A stretch of DNA of 64,000 nt, from positions 1 through 64,000 of the forward strand of contig JAIQFP010000006.1 of assembly GCA_020073165.1 (NCBI GenBank), read 5' to 3'. The notes under the pieces were generated by a model. That model searched no databases, was not told where the DNA came from, and saw only the letters and a program-made list of their open reading frames with translations. Position numbers and translations under genes: made by a program. Shown piece by piece: positions 47,915 through 58,353 of this stretch; positions within the stretch are counted from its first letter, which is position 1; the number at the start of each line of letters is the position of its first letter. Source of the DNA: Terriglobia bacterium. GTDB taxonomy: Bacteria > Acidobacteriota > Terriglobia > Terriglobales > Acidobacteriaceae.

Positions 47915-49963
47915 CTACCCCTTTAGCACCGTGACTTGCCCGCCGTAGCTTTTGGCCAGCAATTCCCCTATCGCCTCCGCATTCGCCGGCCTGGAAAAGA
48001 AGTACCCTTGCGCCAGCTCGCAGTCTAGCTGTTTCAACTGGCTTATCTGCTCTTCCGTTTCTGTCCCCTCGGCAACCACTGTCAGGTCAAGGTTGTGGGC
48101 GAGCACAATAATGGTCCGCACAATCTCCCGTCCCTCAGCGTCCTTATCCATATTGGAAATGAAGCTGCGATCGATCTTCAAGGTATCGAACGGAAACCTC
48201 TGTAAGCGGCTGAGCGATGAATATCCTGTACCAAAATCATCGATACTCAGCCGGACTCCAAGCGCTTTCAATTCCGAGAGCACGCGGCCTGCCCTCTCCG
48301 GGTCTCCCATGGCGATGGTTTCCGTGATCTCCAACTGCAAGCTTGATGCGGGCAGTCCCGCTTGCTCGAGGATGAGTCCGATCTCGCTGGCCAACTCCGG
48401 CTGTGCGAACTGCTTGGGAGTGATGTTCACACTCATGGTGAGAGGTGGCTCCGACGAGAATCGGGAATGCCAGGAGCGCAGCAGTTCGCAGGCTTCGCGC
48501 AGCAGCGCCCGATTGACTGGGAGAATCAGTCCGGTCTCGTCTAGGACCTTGATAAACTCGCCCGGCAGAACCACGCCTTCCGGACGCTGCCAGCGCGACA
48601 GGGCCTCGAACCCAACGATCTTGCCGCTTCGTAAAGACACGACGGGCTGGTAGTGGACTCTGAATTCCCCCAGTTCCAGTGCCTTGCGGAGTTCCGTCTC
48701 CAGCTTCAAACGATGGACGGCGCCGGAGTGCATCGCTGTGTCAAACACCTCGCAGCAGGCTTTTCCCGCCCGCTTGGCCCGATACATCGCGATCTCAGCA
48801 TCGCGCAGCAGATCTTCCGACTGCGTATAGTGTGCAGTGCGCAGCGCGATCCCGATGCTGGCCGAAATAACCATTTCCTGTCCGTTCACCTGGAATGGCG
48901 CCTTCAACTTCTCCTGAATGCGCTCCGCAACGCGTATTCCATCGCTGGGGTCCTGAACGTCATCCAGAAGCACCGCGAATTCATCGCCTCCCAGCCTGGC
49001 CAGGGTGTCAGCGGCCGTCGACGCCTCGAGCTCTTTGGCAGCCACCTGGCGGGAAATCGTATCGAACCCTCGTAGCGAAGTGGCCAATCTTTGACCGATT
49101 TGAATCAGCAGTTCATCTCCGACCCCGTGTCCCAGACTGTCGTTATAGACTTTGAATTGGTCCACATCAATGAACAGGACTGCCAGCTTGTAGGGGCTGG
49201 TGTGCCGTTCCGAGCGGGCAAATGCATGCTGCAGACGGTCCAGAAAAAGGGCCCGGTTGGGTAGACCGGTTAAGCCGTCGTGCAGCGCGTTGTGCGCCAG
49301 CATTTCTTCTGCCCGCTTCCGCTCCGTAATGTCGCGGTTCACGATTACCAGCCTGGTGGTCTCTCCTTTCGCGTTTCGGATGGCGCTGGCGGTCGATTCC
49401 AGGATGCGCCAGGATCCGTCCTTATGGCGGATCCGGTACTCGAGCCTCTCCCCACGGCCGGTGCGTCGTGCCTTCTCGGCTGCCTCCAACACCCTTGGGC
49501 GGTCGTCCGCATGAATTTGCTCGATCGATGAGGTCGCCTTCAATTCCTCCGCCGAGTACCCCAGGACCTTTTCGTAGGCGGGGCTGTTGTACAGCCGGTG
49601 GCCCTCGGTGTCGACCACCGCAATCATGTCAGCGGCATTTTCACTGATCAGTTGAAAGAGTTGATCGCGCTGAGCCAACTGCCGCCGGATACGGTGCAAC
49701 TGCAGGTGCTGATAGATGGTGTAAAGGTCGAAGAGGAGAACGAGTGCCGCCAAACCGCGAACCCAGTCCCGGAGGTCGGACCAATAAACGCTGTCTTCCT
49801 CCACTCGGAACGCAGGAAAAGTCAGTGCTACGATCCCGAAGGTCAGAACTAATGTTACGGTGATCGCAAATCCCCACAGCCACCACTCGCGGCCGTCGAT
49901 CCGCCGTACCTCGATGGGAACGACCATCTGGTCACTGCGGGGACTCTGTTGGCCTTGACTCAT
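47915..49963 (-). CDS. Membrane PAS-GGDEF-EAL cyclic-di-GMP enzyme
   Basis: 682 residues. Two N-terminal membrane helices (about 27-50 and 66-84), a PAS domain (about 100-215: LISENAADMIAVVDTEGHRLYNSPAYEKVLGYSAEEL), a GGDEF domain (about 228-400) and an EAL domain (about 418-672). The active-site loop is intact (ARLGGDEFAVLLDD), but the usual RxxD inhibitory site just before it reads TAAD, and about 20 extra residues (SRQVAAKELEASTAADT) lie ahead. The EAL half has all expected motifs: FEALSRW, VNITPKQF, EITET, DDFGTGYSS, KIDRSFI and VAEGTETEEQ. Both synthesis and breakdown of cyclic-di-GMP are possible. A GTTACC motif lies at 50020, upstream of the start. Confidence 0.93.
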   Translation of the reverse strand: MSQGQQSPRSDQMVVPIEVRRIDGREWWLWGFAITVTLVLTFGIVALTFPAFRVEEDSVYWSDLRDWVRGLAALVLLFDLYTIYQHLQLHRIRRQLAQRDQLFQLISENAADMIAVVDTEGHRLYNSPAYEKVLGYSAEELKATSSIEQIHADDRPRVLEAAEKARRTGRGERLEYRIRHKDGSWRILESTASAIRNAKGETTRLVIVNRDITERKRAEEMLAHNALHDGLTGLPNRALFLDRLQHAFARSERHTSPYKLAVLFIDVDQFKVYNDSLGHGVGDELLIQIGQRLATSLRGFDTISRQVAAKELEASTAADTLARLGGDEFAVLLDDVQDPSDGIRVAERIQEKLKAPFQVNGQEMVISASIGIALRTAHYTQSEDLLRDAEIAMYRAKRAGKACCEVFDTAMHSGAVHRLKLETELRKALELGEFRVHYQPVVSLRSGKIVGFEALSRWQRPEGVVLPGEFIKVLDETGLILPVNRALLREACELLRSWHSRFSSEPPLTMSVNITPKQFAQPELASEIGLILEQAGLPASSLQLEITETIAMGDPERAGRVLSELKALGVRLSIDDFGTGYSSLSRLQRFPFDTLKIDRSFISNMDKDAEGREIVRTIIVLAHNLDLTVVAEGTETEEQISQLKQLDCELAQGYFFSRPANAEAIGELLAKSYGGQVTVLKG

Positions 49964-50179
49964 GCGACCCGTTTGCCTTCGGACTACACGAATTCTAGCC
50001 CGCCAAAAACGTGGGGAAAGTTACCAAAGTTAAGTCCAGTGGATTGTGAGCAAAGCACCCCACGCCTTGCCGCGTCCGCTACTCCCGGATGGACCAAAGA
50101 AACTTGCCCTGTCCGCAACAGCCATTGTGGCCAGCGAATGAGGCTGCCTCGGCGTCGGACAGTTTAGAATCTTGCGATC

Positions 50180-50776
50180 ATGGACAAGTTCCAGGCGTGG
50201 GCACAGCCCTGGTGGGTCAACCTGCTGCTCGTGATTCCCTTCCTCACTTATTTTCTGTGGCAACGCAGGGGTCTCTTACTCACGACCACCCAACTCACTC
50301 TCACTACGGTCTTCGGCGCGGCGTTCGGTTTTGTCGAGGCTGCGGTGGTGGTCTATCTCCGCGCTGCAGTGGGATTGCTGCCCGGCTACAAAGGTACCCT
50401 CGCCGATGTCGCCCGCATGTCGGCGGATGTCTATCAGCAAGCTCAGTCCGTCGAACTCCCGCAGAGCCTGCTCACCGTCGAGTTGTTCCGGGAAGCGGCC
50501 ACCATCGTGATGTTGATCACGCTGGCGTTGCTGGCCGCACCGAGAATCCGCGAGCGCTGGGCCATCTTTCTATGGGCATTCGCCGTCTGGGACATGACCT
50601 ACTATGCAGGTTTGTGGGCGACCGTGAGGTGGCCGGCCTCGATGACGGACTGGGACGTGTTGTTCCTGATCCCCGTGCCTTGGTTGTCCCAGGTTTGGTT
50701 TCCCGTGCTCGTGAGTCTGCTGACGTTACTCGCCGTCGCTCTCTCTCGGAACGGCCACCCACGCCCCATCCGGTGA
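50180..50776 (+). CDS. Multi-pass membrane protein of unknown function
   Basis: 198 residues with about five hydrophobic segments (for example WVNLLLVIPFLTYFLW, TTVFGAAFGFVEAAVVVYLRAAVGLL, REAATIVMLITLALLAAP, FLWAFAVWDMTYYAGLWATV and WFPVLVSLLTLLAVALS). A polar loop between the second and third holds ADVARMSADVYQQAQSVELPQSLLTVE. Trp-rich and without catalytic motifs. No family recognised. The 216 bases upstream contain a GTTACC motif but nothing else obvious. Confidence 0.65.
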   Translation: MDKFQAWAQPWWVNLLLVIPFLTYFLWQRRGLLLTTTQLTLTTVFGAAFGFVEAAVVVYLRAAVGLLPGYKGTLADVARMSADVYQQAQSVELPQSLLTVELFREAATIVMLITLALLAAPRIRERWAIFLWAFAVWDMTYYAGLWATVRWPASMTDWDVLFLIPVPWLSQVWFPVLVSLLTLLAVALSRNGHPRPIR

Positions 50777-50873
50777 CCAGAGTGGGTAACTCCTGTGCCC
50801 CCGCGATTACCTTTGTGATCTTCAATCGCCAGACTCCCCGCGGCTAACCTGTGGAGTGAGCGCAGGAGTATCC

Positions 50874-51209
50874 ATGCCCCGACGGATCACAGTTGCGCTT
50901 CTGGCCTTTGCATTCCTTGGCGCCTTTCCCTGGTCGGTTTCCGCCCAGCAAAACGACCCGACCGCCGGGCGAAAAGCCATCGTCAAGGTAAAGCCGGACT
51001 ATCCCGAACTCGCACGGCGGCTGAATATTTCCGGCACCGTCAAGGTCGGAATCGTCATCGCCCCCGACGGCAGCGTGAAATCCACCAAGGTGGTCGGGGG
51101 CAACCCTGTTCTCGTCGTGGCCGCTGAAACAGCGGTCCGAAAATGGAAGTACGCGCCCGCCTCAGGGGAAAGCACGGAACTGGTGGAACTGAAGTTCGGA
51201 GGTCGCTAG
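50874..51209 (+). CDS. TonB C-terminal-domain protein, secreted
   Basis: 111 residues from ATG 50874 with AGGAG five bases upstream. Signal peptide MPRRITVALLAFAFLGAFPWSVSA. The mature part is a TonB-C domain: IVKVKPDYPELARRLNISGTVKVGIVIAPDGSVKSTKVVGGNPVLVVAAETAVRKWKYAP. It lacks the transmembrane anchor and Pro-rich spacer of true TonB, so it cannot transmit energy in the normal way; the signal peptide suggests it acts free in the periplasm. Such stand-alone domains are common in acidobacteria. Confidence 0.85.
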   Translation: MPRRITVALLAFAFLGAFPWSVSAQQNDPTAGRKAIVKVKPDYPELARRLNISGTVKVGIVIAPDGSVKSTKVVGGNPVLVVAAETAVRKWKYAPASGESTELVELKFGGR

Positions 51210-51222
51210 CCGGTGCGTCAAA

Positions 51223-51256
51223 GTAACCGGGGCGCTGGTTACCAACGACAGTAACC
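51223..51256. promoter_or_regulatory. GTAACC-N8-GGTTAC palindrome plus extra GTAACC
   Basis: GTAACC (51223-51228), eight bases, GGTTAC (51237-51242), then a further GTAACC (51251-51256), about 85-115 bases upstream of the PilZ gene. Matches the motif family near the LuxR-type regulator. Candidate operator. Confidence 0.35.
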
Positions 51257-51339
51257 ATAGTCATCTTGTTCCTCGCGCCGCCTTCGTTCACCCTGATGTA
51301 TGTCCCTTATGACCAGGGGCGCAGGGTCGGTTCGAATCT

Positions 51340-52005
51340 ATGAGTAGCTCCAAAACCTCTCCAGCCATCGGTGCGGATTGGACACAACTGCTGACCGATC
51401 CCGACTTGGTGCGCCACCTCGGAAAGCTGCTGCAAATCTATCGCGATGCTCCGCCGGACAAGCGTGACCAGGCCCTGCGCGATGCTTTGCGGGAAATCAA
51501 GAGCGGTTCGGCAACCGTGACGGAGGCCGTCGCTGCCACACCGGGCCCTGTCCCGATGGCTCAGCCCGTCTCCACTTCTCCAGAGGCTTCGCCGCCCTTC
51601 GAGCCGGACATTTTCACCCCCTCCTGGGGTCAGGATCGCCGCCGCTACCCCCGCATGAAATGCTTCGTCGCGGTCGAGTTGCGCCTCGGCGGTTCGTCAA
51701 CCCCGATCTGGGGCAATCTGTCCAACACCAGTCTGGGCGGATGCTTCGTGGAAACTGCTTCTCCCGTTCCCACCGGCGTCAATGTCGAACTCGGACTCTG
51801 GGTCGCGAACGGAAAGATCTGGGTCAAAGGCATCATCCTGAACGGCATCGTCACCAAGAGTAATCCCTGCTTTGGAGTACGTATCAAGTTTGGCCAACTG
51901 GAGCCTCCCGAACGCGAAAGCCTGCGGGAGTTCCTCAGGTTTGTCGAAAGCACCACCAAGGGCTACCAGACCCAGCACGGATACCTTGCGCAAATGAAGC
52001 ACTAG
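51340..52005 (+). CDS. PilZ-domain protein
   Basis: 221 residues. The N-terminal 95 residues (DWTQLLTDPDLVRHLGKLLQIYRDAPPDKRDQALRDAL) are helical with a Pro-rich linker. The C-terminal PilZ domain has both cyclic-di-GMP contacts: RRRYPR (RxxxR, about residue 101) and NTSLGGCF (N/DxSxxG). It should bind cyclic-di-GMP and act as an effector. The PAS-GGDEF-EAL gene lies less than 2 kb away, giving a possible enzyme/receptor pair. No signal peptide, so cytoplasmic. Confidence 0.87.
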   Translation: MSSSKTSPAIGADWTQLLTDPDLVRHLGKLLQIYRDAPPDKRDQALRDALREIKSGSATVTEAVAATPGPVPMAQPVSTSPEASPPFEPDIFTPSWGQDRRRYPRMKCFVAVELRLGGSSTPIWGNLSNTSLGGCFVETASPVPTGVNVELGLWVANGKIWVKGIILNGIVTKSNPCFGVRIKFGQLEPPERESLREFLRFVESTTKGYQTQHGYLAQMKH

Positions 52006-52056
52006 CCTGTTCTTCTCCAGGCGGCAGTGCAGTCTGCCCCAATCTTTGTTAATGAC

Positions 52057-52110
52057 GTCATCCCGAAGTCCGGCGCAGTTCAGCCGGACGAGGGATCTTG
52101 CGCGCAGCGG
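52057..52110. repeat. GTCATCC... dispersed hairpin repeat, copy 2
   Basis: Begins GTCATCCCGAAG, inner stem GTCCGGC-GCAGTTCA-GCCGGAC, then GAGGGATCTTGCGCGCAGCGGC. The end matches copy 3 at 54443 almost exactly. It occupies part of the 320-base gap (52006-52325) before tkt; the rest of that gap shows only a possible promoter near 52220-52250 (TTGATA and AATAAC). Confidence 0.6.
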
Positions 52111-52325
52111 CAAGGCCCTCATATACGGCAAGCAGACATCACCCGCAGGGTTTCCTGCCACTGCAGCCTCCTCACGCCTCATCCCGAACATTCTTTTCCC
52201 ACAACCCACACCACCCCAGAACTTGATAAACTGTCAGTTCCAATAACGCAATTCTTCCGGCGAGTCACCACCTGGGAACGGGGAGATTTTTCAAGTCCAG
52301 TAAGCCGTCAAATGGAGGCGCATTC

Positions 52326-54407
52326 ATGGTCGCGAGTGACACCTTGCTCACCGGCAAGCAACTGGAAACCCTGAGCATCAACACCATTCGCACCCTGGCC
52401 ATCGATGCCGTGCAGCAGGCCAACTCCGGGCATCCCGGCGCTCCCATGGCGCTGGCCCCAGTCGCATATTGTCTGTGGCAACAGTTCCTCCGCTTCGATC
52501 CCGAAGATCCCATCTGGCCGAATCGCGACCGCTTCATTCTCTCCAACGGCCACGCCTCTATGCTCCTGTACGCCTTGTTGCACCTGACCGGTGTCCGTGC
52601 CGTCAATCCCAAGTACGAGCGCCTGGGCGAATACGCCGTCACGCTTGAGGACATCAAGCACTTCCGCCAGATTGACAGCAAGACTCCCGGACATCCCGAA
52701 TATCACGTGACCTCTGGCGTGGAAACCACCACCGGGCCGCTGGGACAGGGCGTAGGCAACAGCGTGGGCATGGCCATTGCCGGCGTATGGATGGCCGCGC
52801 ACTTCAACCGCCCCGGCTTCCCGATGTTCGACTACAACGTCTACGCGTTCTGCGGAGACGGCGATGTCATGGAAGGCGTGGCTTGCGAGGCCGCTTCCCT
52901 GGCCGGTCATTTGAAGCTTCCCAACCTGTGCTGGATTTACGACAACAACCGAATCACACTCGACGGTCCTGCCGATGAATCCTTCACGGAAGATGTGACC
53001 GCACGCTTTAAGGCTTACGGCTGGAACGTCACGCACGTAGCCGACGCCAATGATCTCGCTGCGTTAGGTTCGGCCTACGATCAATTCCTGCAGACCAAAG
53101 ATCGTCCTACGCTGATGGTTGTGGACAGCCACATCGGCTACGGTTCCCCCCACAAGCAGGACAGCAGCGCTGCGCATGGCGAACCCCTGGGCGAAGAGGA
53201 AGTCCGGCTCGCTAAGAAATCTTACGGTTGGCCCGAAGACGCCAAGTTCCTGGTGCCGGATGGAGTCCGCGAACACTTCCGCGACGGCCTCGGCAAGCGC
53301 GGGCACGATCTGCGTGAAAAGTGGATGGCTCTGTTCGGCGAATACGAGAAGAAATATCCCGACCTGGCTGACCATCTTTATCGCATGCAGCACCGCGACC
53401 TCCCCGAGGGCTGGAACAAGAACCTGCCCACCTTTCCCGCTGACGCCAAAGGCGTGGCCACGCGCGATAGTTCGGGCAAGGTGCTCAATGTGCTGGCCCA
53501 GAACGTGCCCTGGCTGGTGGGGGGCTCGGCCGATCTGGGAGGCTCCAATAAGACCACCCTCAAGTTCGACGGCGCTGGAGACTTTCAGGCCGGCAGTTAC
53601 GCTGGACGCAACCTGCATTTCGGCGTCCGCGAGCATGCTATGGGCGCGATTCTCAGCGGCATGTCTCTGTGCAAGATCCGGCCCTTTGGCGGAACGTTTT
53701 TCAACTTCAGCGACTACATGCGTCCCACTATCCGTCTGGCCGCGCTCATGGAGATCCCGGCCACCTACATCTTCACCCACGATTCGATCGGCTTGGGAGA
53801 AGACGGCCCCACCCACCAACCCGTCGAGCAACTGGCGTCGTTACGCGCCATGCCCGGATTGATGGTCATGCGCCCGGCCGATGCTAACGAAGTGGTGGAA
53901 GCCTGGAAGGTCATCATGCAACTCCGCCACGAGCCGGTAGCGTTGGTGCTCACGCGGCAAGCGATCCCGACGTTTGATCGCTCCAAGTACGCGCCCGCTT
54001 CTGGAGTGGCCAAGGGAGCCTACATCCTCGCCGACGCCCCCGGCGGCCATCCCGACGTGATCCTCATGGGCAGCGGCAGTGAAGTTCAGTGGTGTGTAGC
54101 CGCCTACGAGCAACTACAGTCGGAGGGCATCAAGGCGCGCGTGGTCAGCATGCCATCGTGGGATCTCTTCGAGCACCAGAGCGACGACTATAAAGAAGAG
54201 GTCCTGCCACCCGAAGTCAAGGCCCGAGTTGCAGTCGAGCAGGCTGCCACCTTTGGCTGGTCCCGCTACGTGGGCCCGACGGGCAAAGTGATTGGCATGC
54301 AGACCTTTGGGGCTTCCGCCCCGCTGAAGGATCTGCTGAAGAAATTTGGCTTCAGTCGCGAGCACGTGGTCGAGGCAGCTAGGGAAGCCATCGCCCGCTC
54401 GAAGTGA
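52326..54407 (+). CDS. tkt: Transketolase
   Basis: 693 residues. Thiamine-diphosphate enzyme moving two-carbon units in the pentose phosphate pathway. Seen motifs: NSGHPGAPMALAP, the cofactor-binding GDGDVMEG (FCGDGDVMEGVACEAASLAG) ending at IYDNNRITLDG, the pyrimidine-domain Glu in VREHAMGAILSGM, and THDSIGLGEDGPTHQPVEQLASLRAMPGL. Full length. First of five sugar-phosphate genes on this strand; copy 3 of the hairpin repeat lies between it and tal. Confidence 0.96.
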   Translation: MVASDTLLTGKQLETLSINTIRTLAIDAVQQANSGHPGAPMALAPVAYCLWQQFLRFDPEDPIWPNRDRFILSNGHASMLLYALLHLTGVRAVNPKYERLGEYAVTLEDIKHFRQIDSKTPGHPEYHVTSGVETTTGPLGQGVGNSVGMAIAGVWMAAHFNRPGFPMFDYNVYAFCGDGDVMEGVACEAASLAGHLKLPNLCWIYDNNRITLDGPADESFTEDVTARFKAYGWNVTHVADANDLAALGSAYDQFLQTKDRPTLMVVDSHIGYGSPHKQDSSAAHGEPLGEEEVRLAKKSYGWPEDAKFLVPDGVREHFRDGLGKRGHDLREKWMALFGEYEKKYPDLADHLYRMQHRDLPEGWNKNLPTFPADAKGVATRDSSGKVLNVLAQNVPWLVGGSADLGGSNKTTLKFDGAGDFQAGSYAGRNLHFGVREHAMGAILSGMSLCKIRPFGGTFFNFSDYMRPTIRLAALMEIPATYIFTHDSIGLGEDGPTHQPVEQLASLRAMPGLMVMRPADANEVVEAWKVIMQLRHEPVALVLTRQAIPTFDRSKYAPASGVAKGAYILADAPGGHPDVILMGSGSEVQWCVAAYEQLQSEGIKARVVSMPSWDLFEHQSDDYKEEVLPPEVKARVAVEQAATFGWSRYVGPTGKVIGMQTFGASAPLKDLLKKFGFSREHVVEAAREAIARSK

Positions 54408-54442
54408 GTGCCGGGGTGGCGTTCGCCACTGTTCAATGATGG

Positions 54443-54483
54443 CGTCATCCTGCGGGGCCGCGAAGGACCTTGCGCGCAGCGGC
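54443..54483. repeat. GTCATCC... dispersed hairpin repeat, copy 3
   Basis: GTCATCCT, short inner stem GCGG-GG-CCGC, then GAAGGACCTTGCGCGCAGCGGC. Lies in the 99-base gap between tkt and tal. Confidence 0.6.
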
Positions 54484-54506
54484 AATAATCTTGAGGGAGG
54501 GTCTTC

Positions 54507-55667
54507 ATGCAGCCGACTGGAATTCTCGAAACCGCCAAAGCCGTCAACCCGCTCAAAGATCTTCTCAGGTTCGGTCAATCCGTCTGGCTGGACTACATCC
54601 GCCGCAATCTCATCACCAGCGGCGAACTGAAGCGCCTGATGGACGAAGACGGCGTGCGCGGCGTCACCTCGAACCCTTCCATCTTCGAGAAAGCGATTTC
54701 CGGCAGCACTGACTACGCGGACCTGTTGCAGTCTCTGCAATCGAAACCCCAGCTCGACGCTACCGCCCGCTACGAAATCCTCGCCATCCGCGACATCCAG
54801 GATGCCGCCGACATTCTGCGCCCGGTCTATGACAGCAGCAAGCGGCGTGATGGCTACATCAGCCTGGAGGTCTCGCCTTACCTGGCCCGCGACACCCAGG
54901 CCACTCTCCAGGAAGCCAGAAGGTTGTGGAAAACCGTCGCCCGTGAAAACGTGATGATCAAAGTCCCGGGCACCGCGGAGGGCATCCCCGCGTTCCAGCA
55001 GTTGATCAGCGAAGGCATCAACATCAATGTCACCCTGCTGTTCTCGCAGAAGGTCTACGAAAAAGTTGCCGAAGCTTACATCGCCGGGGTCGAGCAACTC
55101 GCGGCCCGCGGAGGCGATGTCAGCAAGATTGCCAGCGTGGCCAGCTTCTTCATCAGCCGCATCGACAATTCCATCGATTCAATCGTCGCCGCGCGCCTGA
55201 AAACCGCCAAGGATCCGCGCCAGCAGGAGCAACTCAAGAGCATCCTTGGCAAGGTCGCAGTCGCGAACGGCAAGCAGACCTACCGGCGCTATCTCGCGAT
55301 CTTCGGAACCGACCGCTGGCAGAAGCTGGCGGCCAAAGGAGCCCAGACGCAGCGCGTGCTCTGGGCCAGCACCAGCACCAAGAATCCCAACTACAGCGAC
55401 ATCCTGTACGTGGAACACCTGATCGGACAGGACACGGTCAACACTCTACCACCCACGACCGTAGACGCTTTCCGCGATCATGGACACGCACACGCCACCT
55501 TGACCGAAGGCCTGGAATCCGCCGACCAGATCATGGACACCGTCGCCCAGCTCGGCATCTCCATGGACGAAGTCACTGACCAACTCACCGACGATGGAGT
55601 CAAGCTCTTCGCGGACGCTTTCGACAAGCTCCTCGAGGCGGTCAAGAAAAGCATGACAACGCGTTAA
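54507..55667 (+). CDS. tal: Transaldolase
   Basis: 386 residues, the long bacterial form. It moves a three-carbon dihydroxyacetone unit between sugar phosphates by a Schiff base; the Lys is in ENVMIKVPGTAEGIPAFQQLI. Further family marks: GVTSNPSIFEKAISGS near the N terminus, SLEVSPYLARDTQATLQEARRL, VASFFISRIDNSIDS and LWASTSTKNPNYSD. GAGGGAG precedes the start. Follows tkt, so both non-oxidative steps are coded together. Confidence 0.94.
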   Translation: MQPTGILETAKAVNPLKDLLRFGQSVWLDYIRRNLITSGELKRLMDEDGVRGVTSNPSIFEKAISGSTDYADLLQSLQSKPQLDATARYEILAIRDIQDAADILRPVYDSSKRRDGYISLEVSPYLARDTQATLQEARRLWKTVARENVMIKVPGTAEGIPAFQQLISEGININVTLLFSQKVYEKVAEAYIAGVEQLAARGGDVSKIASVASFFISRIDNSIDSIVAARLKTAKDPRQQEQLKSILGKVAVANGKQTYRRYLAIFGTDRWQKLAAKGAQTQRVLWASTSTKNPNYSDILYVEHLIGQDTVNTLPPTTVDAFRDHGHAHATLTEGLESADQIMDTVAQLGISMDEVTDQLTDDGVKLFADAFDKLLEAVKKSMTTR

Positions 55668-55815
55668 CTCGCCTTCGTCCTTCGCGTCCCCTGTGGTGAA
55701 GAATCGAAACCACCTGAGACACGGAGAACCATTCCCCCCAACCTCCCCACGGTGCGCCCGCGCCCAAAACAGCGTAAAATTCCCCGGCAGACTTTCGACA
55801 CGAGGTTAAGGGTAA

Positions 55816-57357
55816 ATGGCTCAAACAGAGGTGATGCCGGTCGCGCAAGAACCGCTCATCGGCCGCCCCGGCGATCCCTGCGTGATGGTGATCTTCGGGG
55901 CCGCGGGCGACTTGACGCGGCGCAAGCTCTTTCCCGCGCTCTATAACTTGGCCCGCCAGAATCTGCTCTCCCGCGAGTTCGCCGTCGTCGGACTGGCCCG
56001 CAACCCCATGTCCACCGACGAATTCCGCCAGAAGGTGGCTCAAGACATGAAAGAGTTCGCCACCGGTGATGTGGACCCCAGCCTGTCGGACTGGTTTGTC
56101 CGCCACACCCATTACCTCACCGGCGATTTCGGCGACCCGCAGGTCTACTCCCAGCTGAAAGCTCTCCTGCAGCAGGTGGACAACGACCACTGCACCCACG
56201 GCAATTATTTCTACTACCTCGCCACCGCTCCGGATTTCTTCGGTTCGATTGTGGAGCAACTAGCAGCGGCCGGACTGATGGAAGAAAACAAGGAACAGTG
56301 GCGCCGCGTCATCATCGAGAAGCCCTTCGGCCGCGACCTGGAGTCCGCCAGGGCGCTCAACCAGCAACTCTTGCGTGTCGCCCGCGAACAGCAGATCTAC
56401 CGCATCGACCACTACCTGGGCAAGGAAACCGTCCAGAACATTTTGGCCTTTCGCTTCGCCAACGGCATCTTCGAACCCATCTGGAACCGCCGCTACATTG
56501 ACAACATACAAATCTCCGTCGCCGAAACCGTGGGCGTCGAGAAGCGCGGCGGCTACTACGACCGTTCCGGCGCCCTGCGCGACATGGTGCCCAACCACAT
56601 CATGCAACTCATCAGCCTGACCGCTATGGAGCCGCCCATCTCCTTCCAGGCCGATGCCGTTCGCGATGAGCAGGCCAAAATCCTGCACGCCATCCAGCCC
56701 CTCAGCTCTGAAGATGTGCTCAGCCGCACCGTGCGCGGACAATACGGCGAGGGCGTGGTCGACGGCCATCGCGTGCCCGCCTACCGCGCCGAGCAGGACG
56801 TCCCCCCGGATTCCCGCACCGAGACCTACGTCGCCATGAAGTTGCAGATCGACAACTGGCGCTGGGCCGATGTCCCCTTCTACCTCCGCACCGGAAAAAG
56901 CATGCCCGTCCGCAACACGCACATCGTGATTCAGTTCCGCCGCGCTCCCTTCGTTCTCTTCCGCGGCACCCAGGTCGGCGACCTAACGCCCAACCAACTC
57001 GTGTTGCACATCCAGCCCGAGGAAGGCATTTCCCTGCATTTCGCCGCCAAGGTTCCCGGACCCGTCATGCATCTGGGTGGCGTCAATATGAATTTTGAAT
57101 ACGCCGACTACTTCGGAAAGCTGCCCAGCACTGGCTACGAACGCCTGCTGCACGATTGCATGATCGGCGACGCCACTCTGTTTCAGCGCGCCGACATGGT
57201 CGAAGCCGGCTGGAGCGTGGTCAGCCCGGTTCTGGATGTCTGGAAGGCTCTGCCACCCCGTAATTTCCCGAACTACGCGGCCGGCACCTGGGGTCCAAGG
57301 GAAGCGGATGATCTGCTCGCCCGCGACGGCCGCCATTGGAGGAACTTCGAGAAATGA
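55816..57357 (+). CDS. zwf: Glucose-6-phosphate 1-dehydrogenase
   Basis: 513 residues. First oxidative step of the pentose phosphate pathway. Coenzyme-binding [21 protein letters not shown] and the active site [15 protein letters not shown] are intact, as is [15 protein letters not shown]. The stop codon overlaps the glk start as ATGA, so the two are translationally coupled. Upstream are 148 bases without a recognised feature. Confidence 0.95.
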   Translation: MAQTEVMPVAQEPLIGRPGDPCVMVIFGAAGDLTRRKLFPALYNLARQNLLSREFAVVGLARNPMSTDEFRQKVAQDMKEFATGDVDPSLSDWFVRHTHYLTGDFGDPQVYSQLKALLQQVDNDHCTHGNYFYYLATAPDFFGSIVEQLAAAGLMEENKEQWRRVIIEKPFGRDLESARALNQQLLRVAREQQIYRIDHYLGKETVQNILAFRFANGIFEPIWNRRYIDNIQISVAETVGVEKRGGYYDRSGALRDMVPNHIMQLISLTAMEPPISFQADAVRDEQAKILHAIQPLSSEDVLSRTVRGQYGEGVVDGHRVPAYRAEQDVPPDSRTETYVAMKLQIDNWRWADVPFYLRTGKSMPVRNTHIVIQFRRAPFVLFRGTQVGDLTPNQLVLHIQPEEGISLHFAAKVPGPVMHLGGVNMNFEYADYFGKLPSTGYERLLHDCMIGDATLFQRADMVEAGWSVVSPVLDVWKALPPRNFPNYAAGTWGPREADDLLARDGRHWRNFEK

Positions 57358-58346
57358 TCCTTGCCGGCGACATCGGAGGCACCAACACCAGGCTCGCGTT
57401 CTTTGATGTTTCGGGCGGACGCTTGCAGTTGGTCACCATCAACGTCTTCCCCAGCCGCCAGCATGCCGGCTTGGCTGAGATCGTGGCCAAATTTGTCGCT
57501 GCCAACAACAACCTGCAGCCCGAAGCCGCTTGTTTCGGAATCGCCGGCCCGGTCCGCAATGGCCGCGTCACCGCCTCCAACCTCCCCTGGATCGTCGAGT
57601 CCAAACGCCTCGCCGATGAGCTGAAGTTAAAGGAAGCGGTGCTCATCAATGATCTCGAAGCCAATGCCTGGGGCATTCCCGCTCTCGCTCCCGGCGACGT
57701 CGTGGCGTTGAACAAAGTCGAAGGCAACCCCGCCGGCAATCAAGCCGTAATTGCCGCTGGCACGGGTCTGGGCGAAGCCGGAATGTACTGGGACGGCCGC
57801 CAGCATCACATCTTCGCCTCCGAGGGTGGCCACGGTGACTTCGCGCCCCGTAACGATCTGGAGATGGAGCTGTTCCGCTATCTCGAGAGCCGCTTCGGAC
57901 ACGTCAGCTACGAGCGCATCGTTTCCGGCCCCGGCTTGGTCAACGTCTATCACTTCCTGCGCGACACCGGCCGCGGGCAGGAGCCCGCGTGGCTGGCCGA
58001 AGAGATGGCAAAATCCGATCCCGGCGCCGCTATTTCAAAAGCCGCCGTCGGAGGCAAGTGCCCGCTGTGTGAACAGGCGGTTGACCTGTTTGTCTCCATT
58101 TACGGCGCTGAGGCCGGCAACCTGGCCTTGAAACTGATGTCCATCGGCGGGGTCTACCTCGGAGGCGGCATCGCTCCCAAGATGCTGGCCAAGCTGTCCG
58201 GACCTTTGTTCATGCAGGCTTTCGTTGGCAAGGGCCGTATGCAGGCCCTGCTGGAGTCCATCCCGGTGCGAGTGATTACCAATGACAAGGCGGCTCTGCT
58301 GGGAGCTGCCCGTTGCGCCGCGACCAAACTAGCTGCGGCAAAGTGA
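57354..58346 (+). CDS. glk: Glucokinase
   Basis: 330 residues from ATG 57354, four-base overlap with zwf and GGAGGAA upstream. ATP-binding N terminus [16 protein letters not shown], catalytic Asp in [17 protein letters not shown] site [16 protein letters not shown], and the sugar-binding Glu in [12 protein letters not shown]. The later [14 protein letters not shown] completes the fold. It supplies the substrate of Zwf directly. Confidence 0.94.
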   Translation: MILAGDIGGTNTRLAFFDVSGGRLQLVTINVFPSRQHAGLAEIVAKFVAANNNLQPEAACFGIAGPVRNGRVTASNLPWIVESKRLADELKLKEAVLINDLEANAWGIPALAPGDVVALNKVEGNPAGNQAVIAAGTGLGEAGMYWDGRQHHIFASEGGHGDFAPRNDLEMELFRYLESRFGHVSYERIVSGPGLVNVYHFLRDTGRGQEPAWLAEEMAKSDPGAAISKAAVGGKCPLCEQAVDLFVSIYGAEAGNLALKLMSIGGVYLGGGIAPKMLAKLSGPLFMQAFVGKGRMQALLESIPVRVITNDKAALLGAARCAATKLAAAK

Positions 58347-58353
58347 GACCCTC

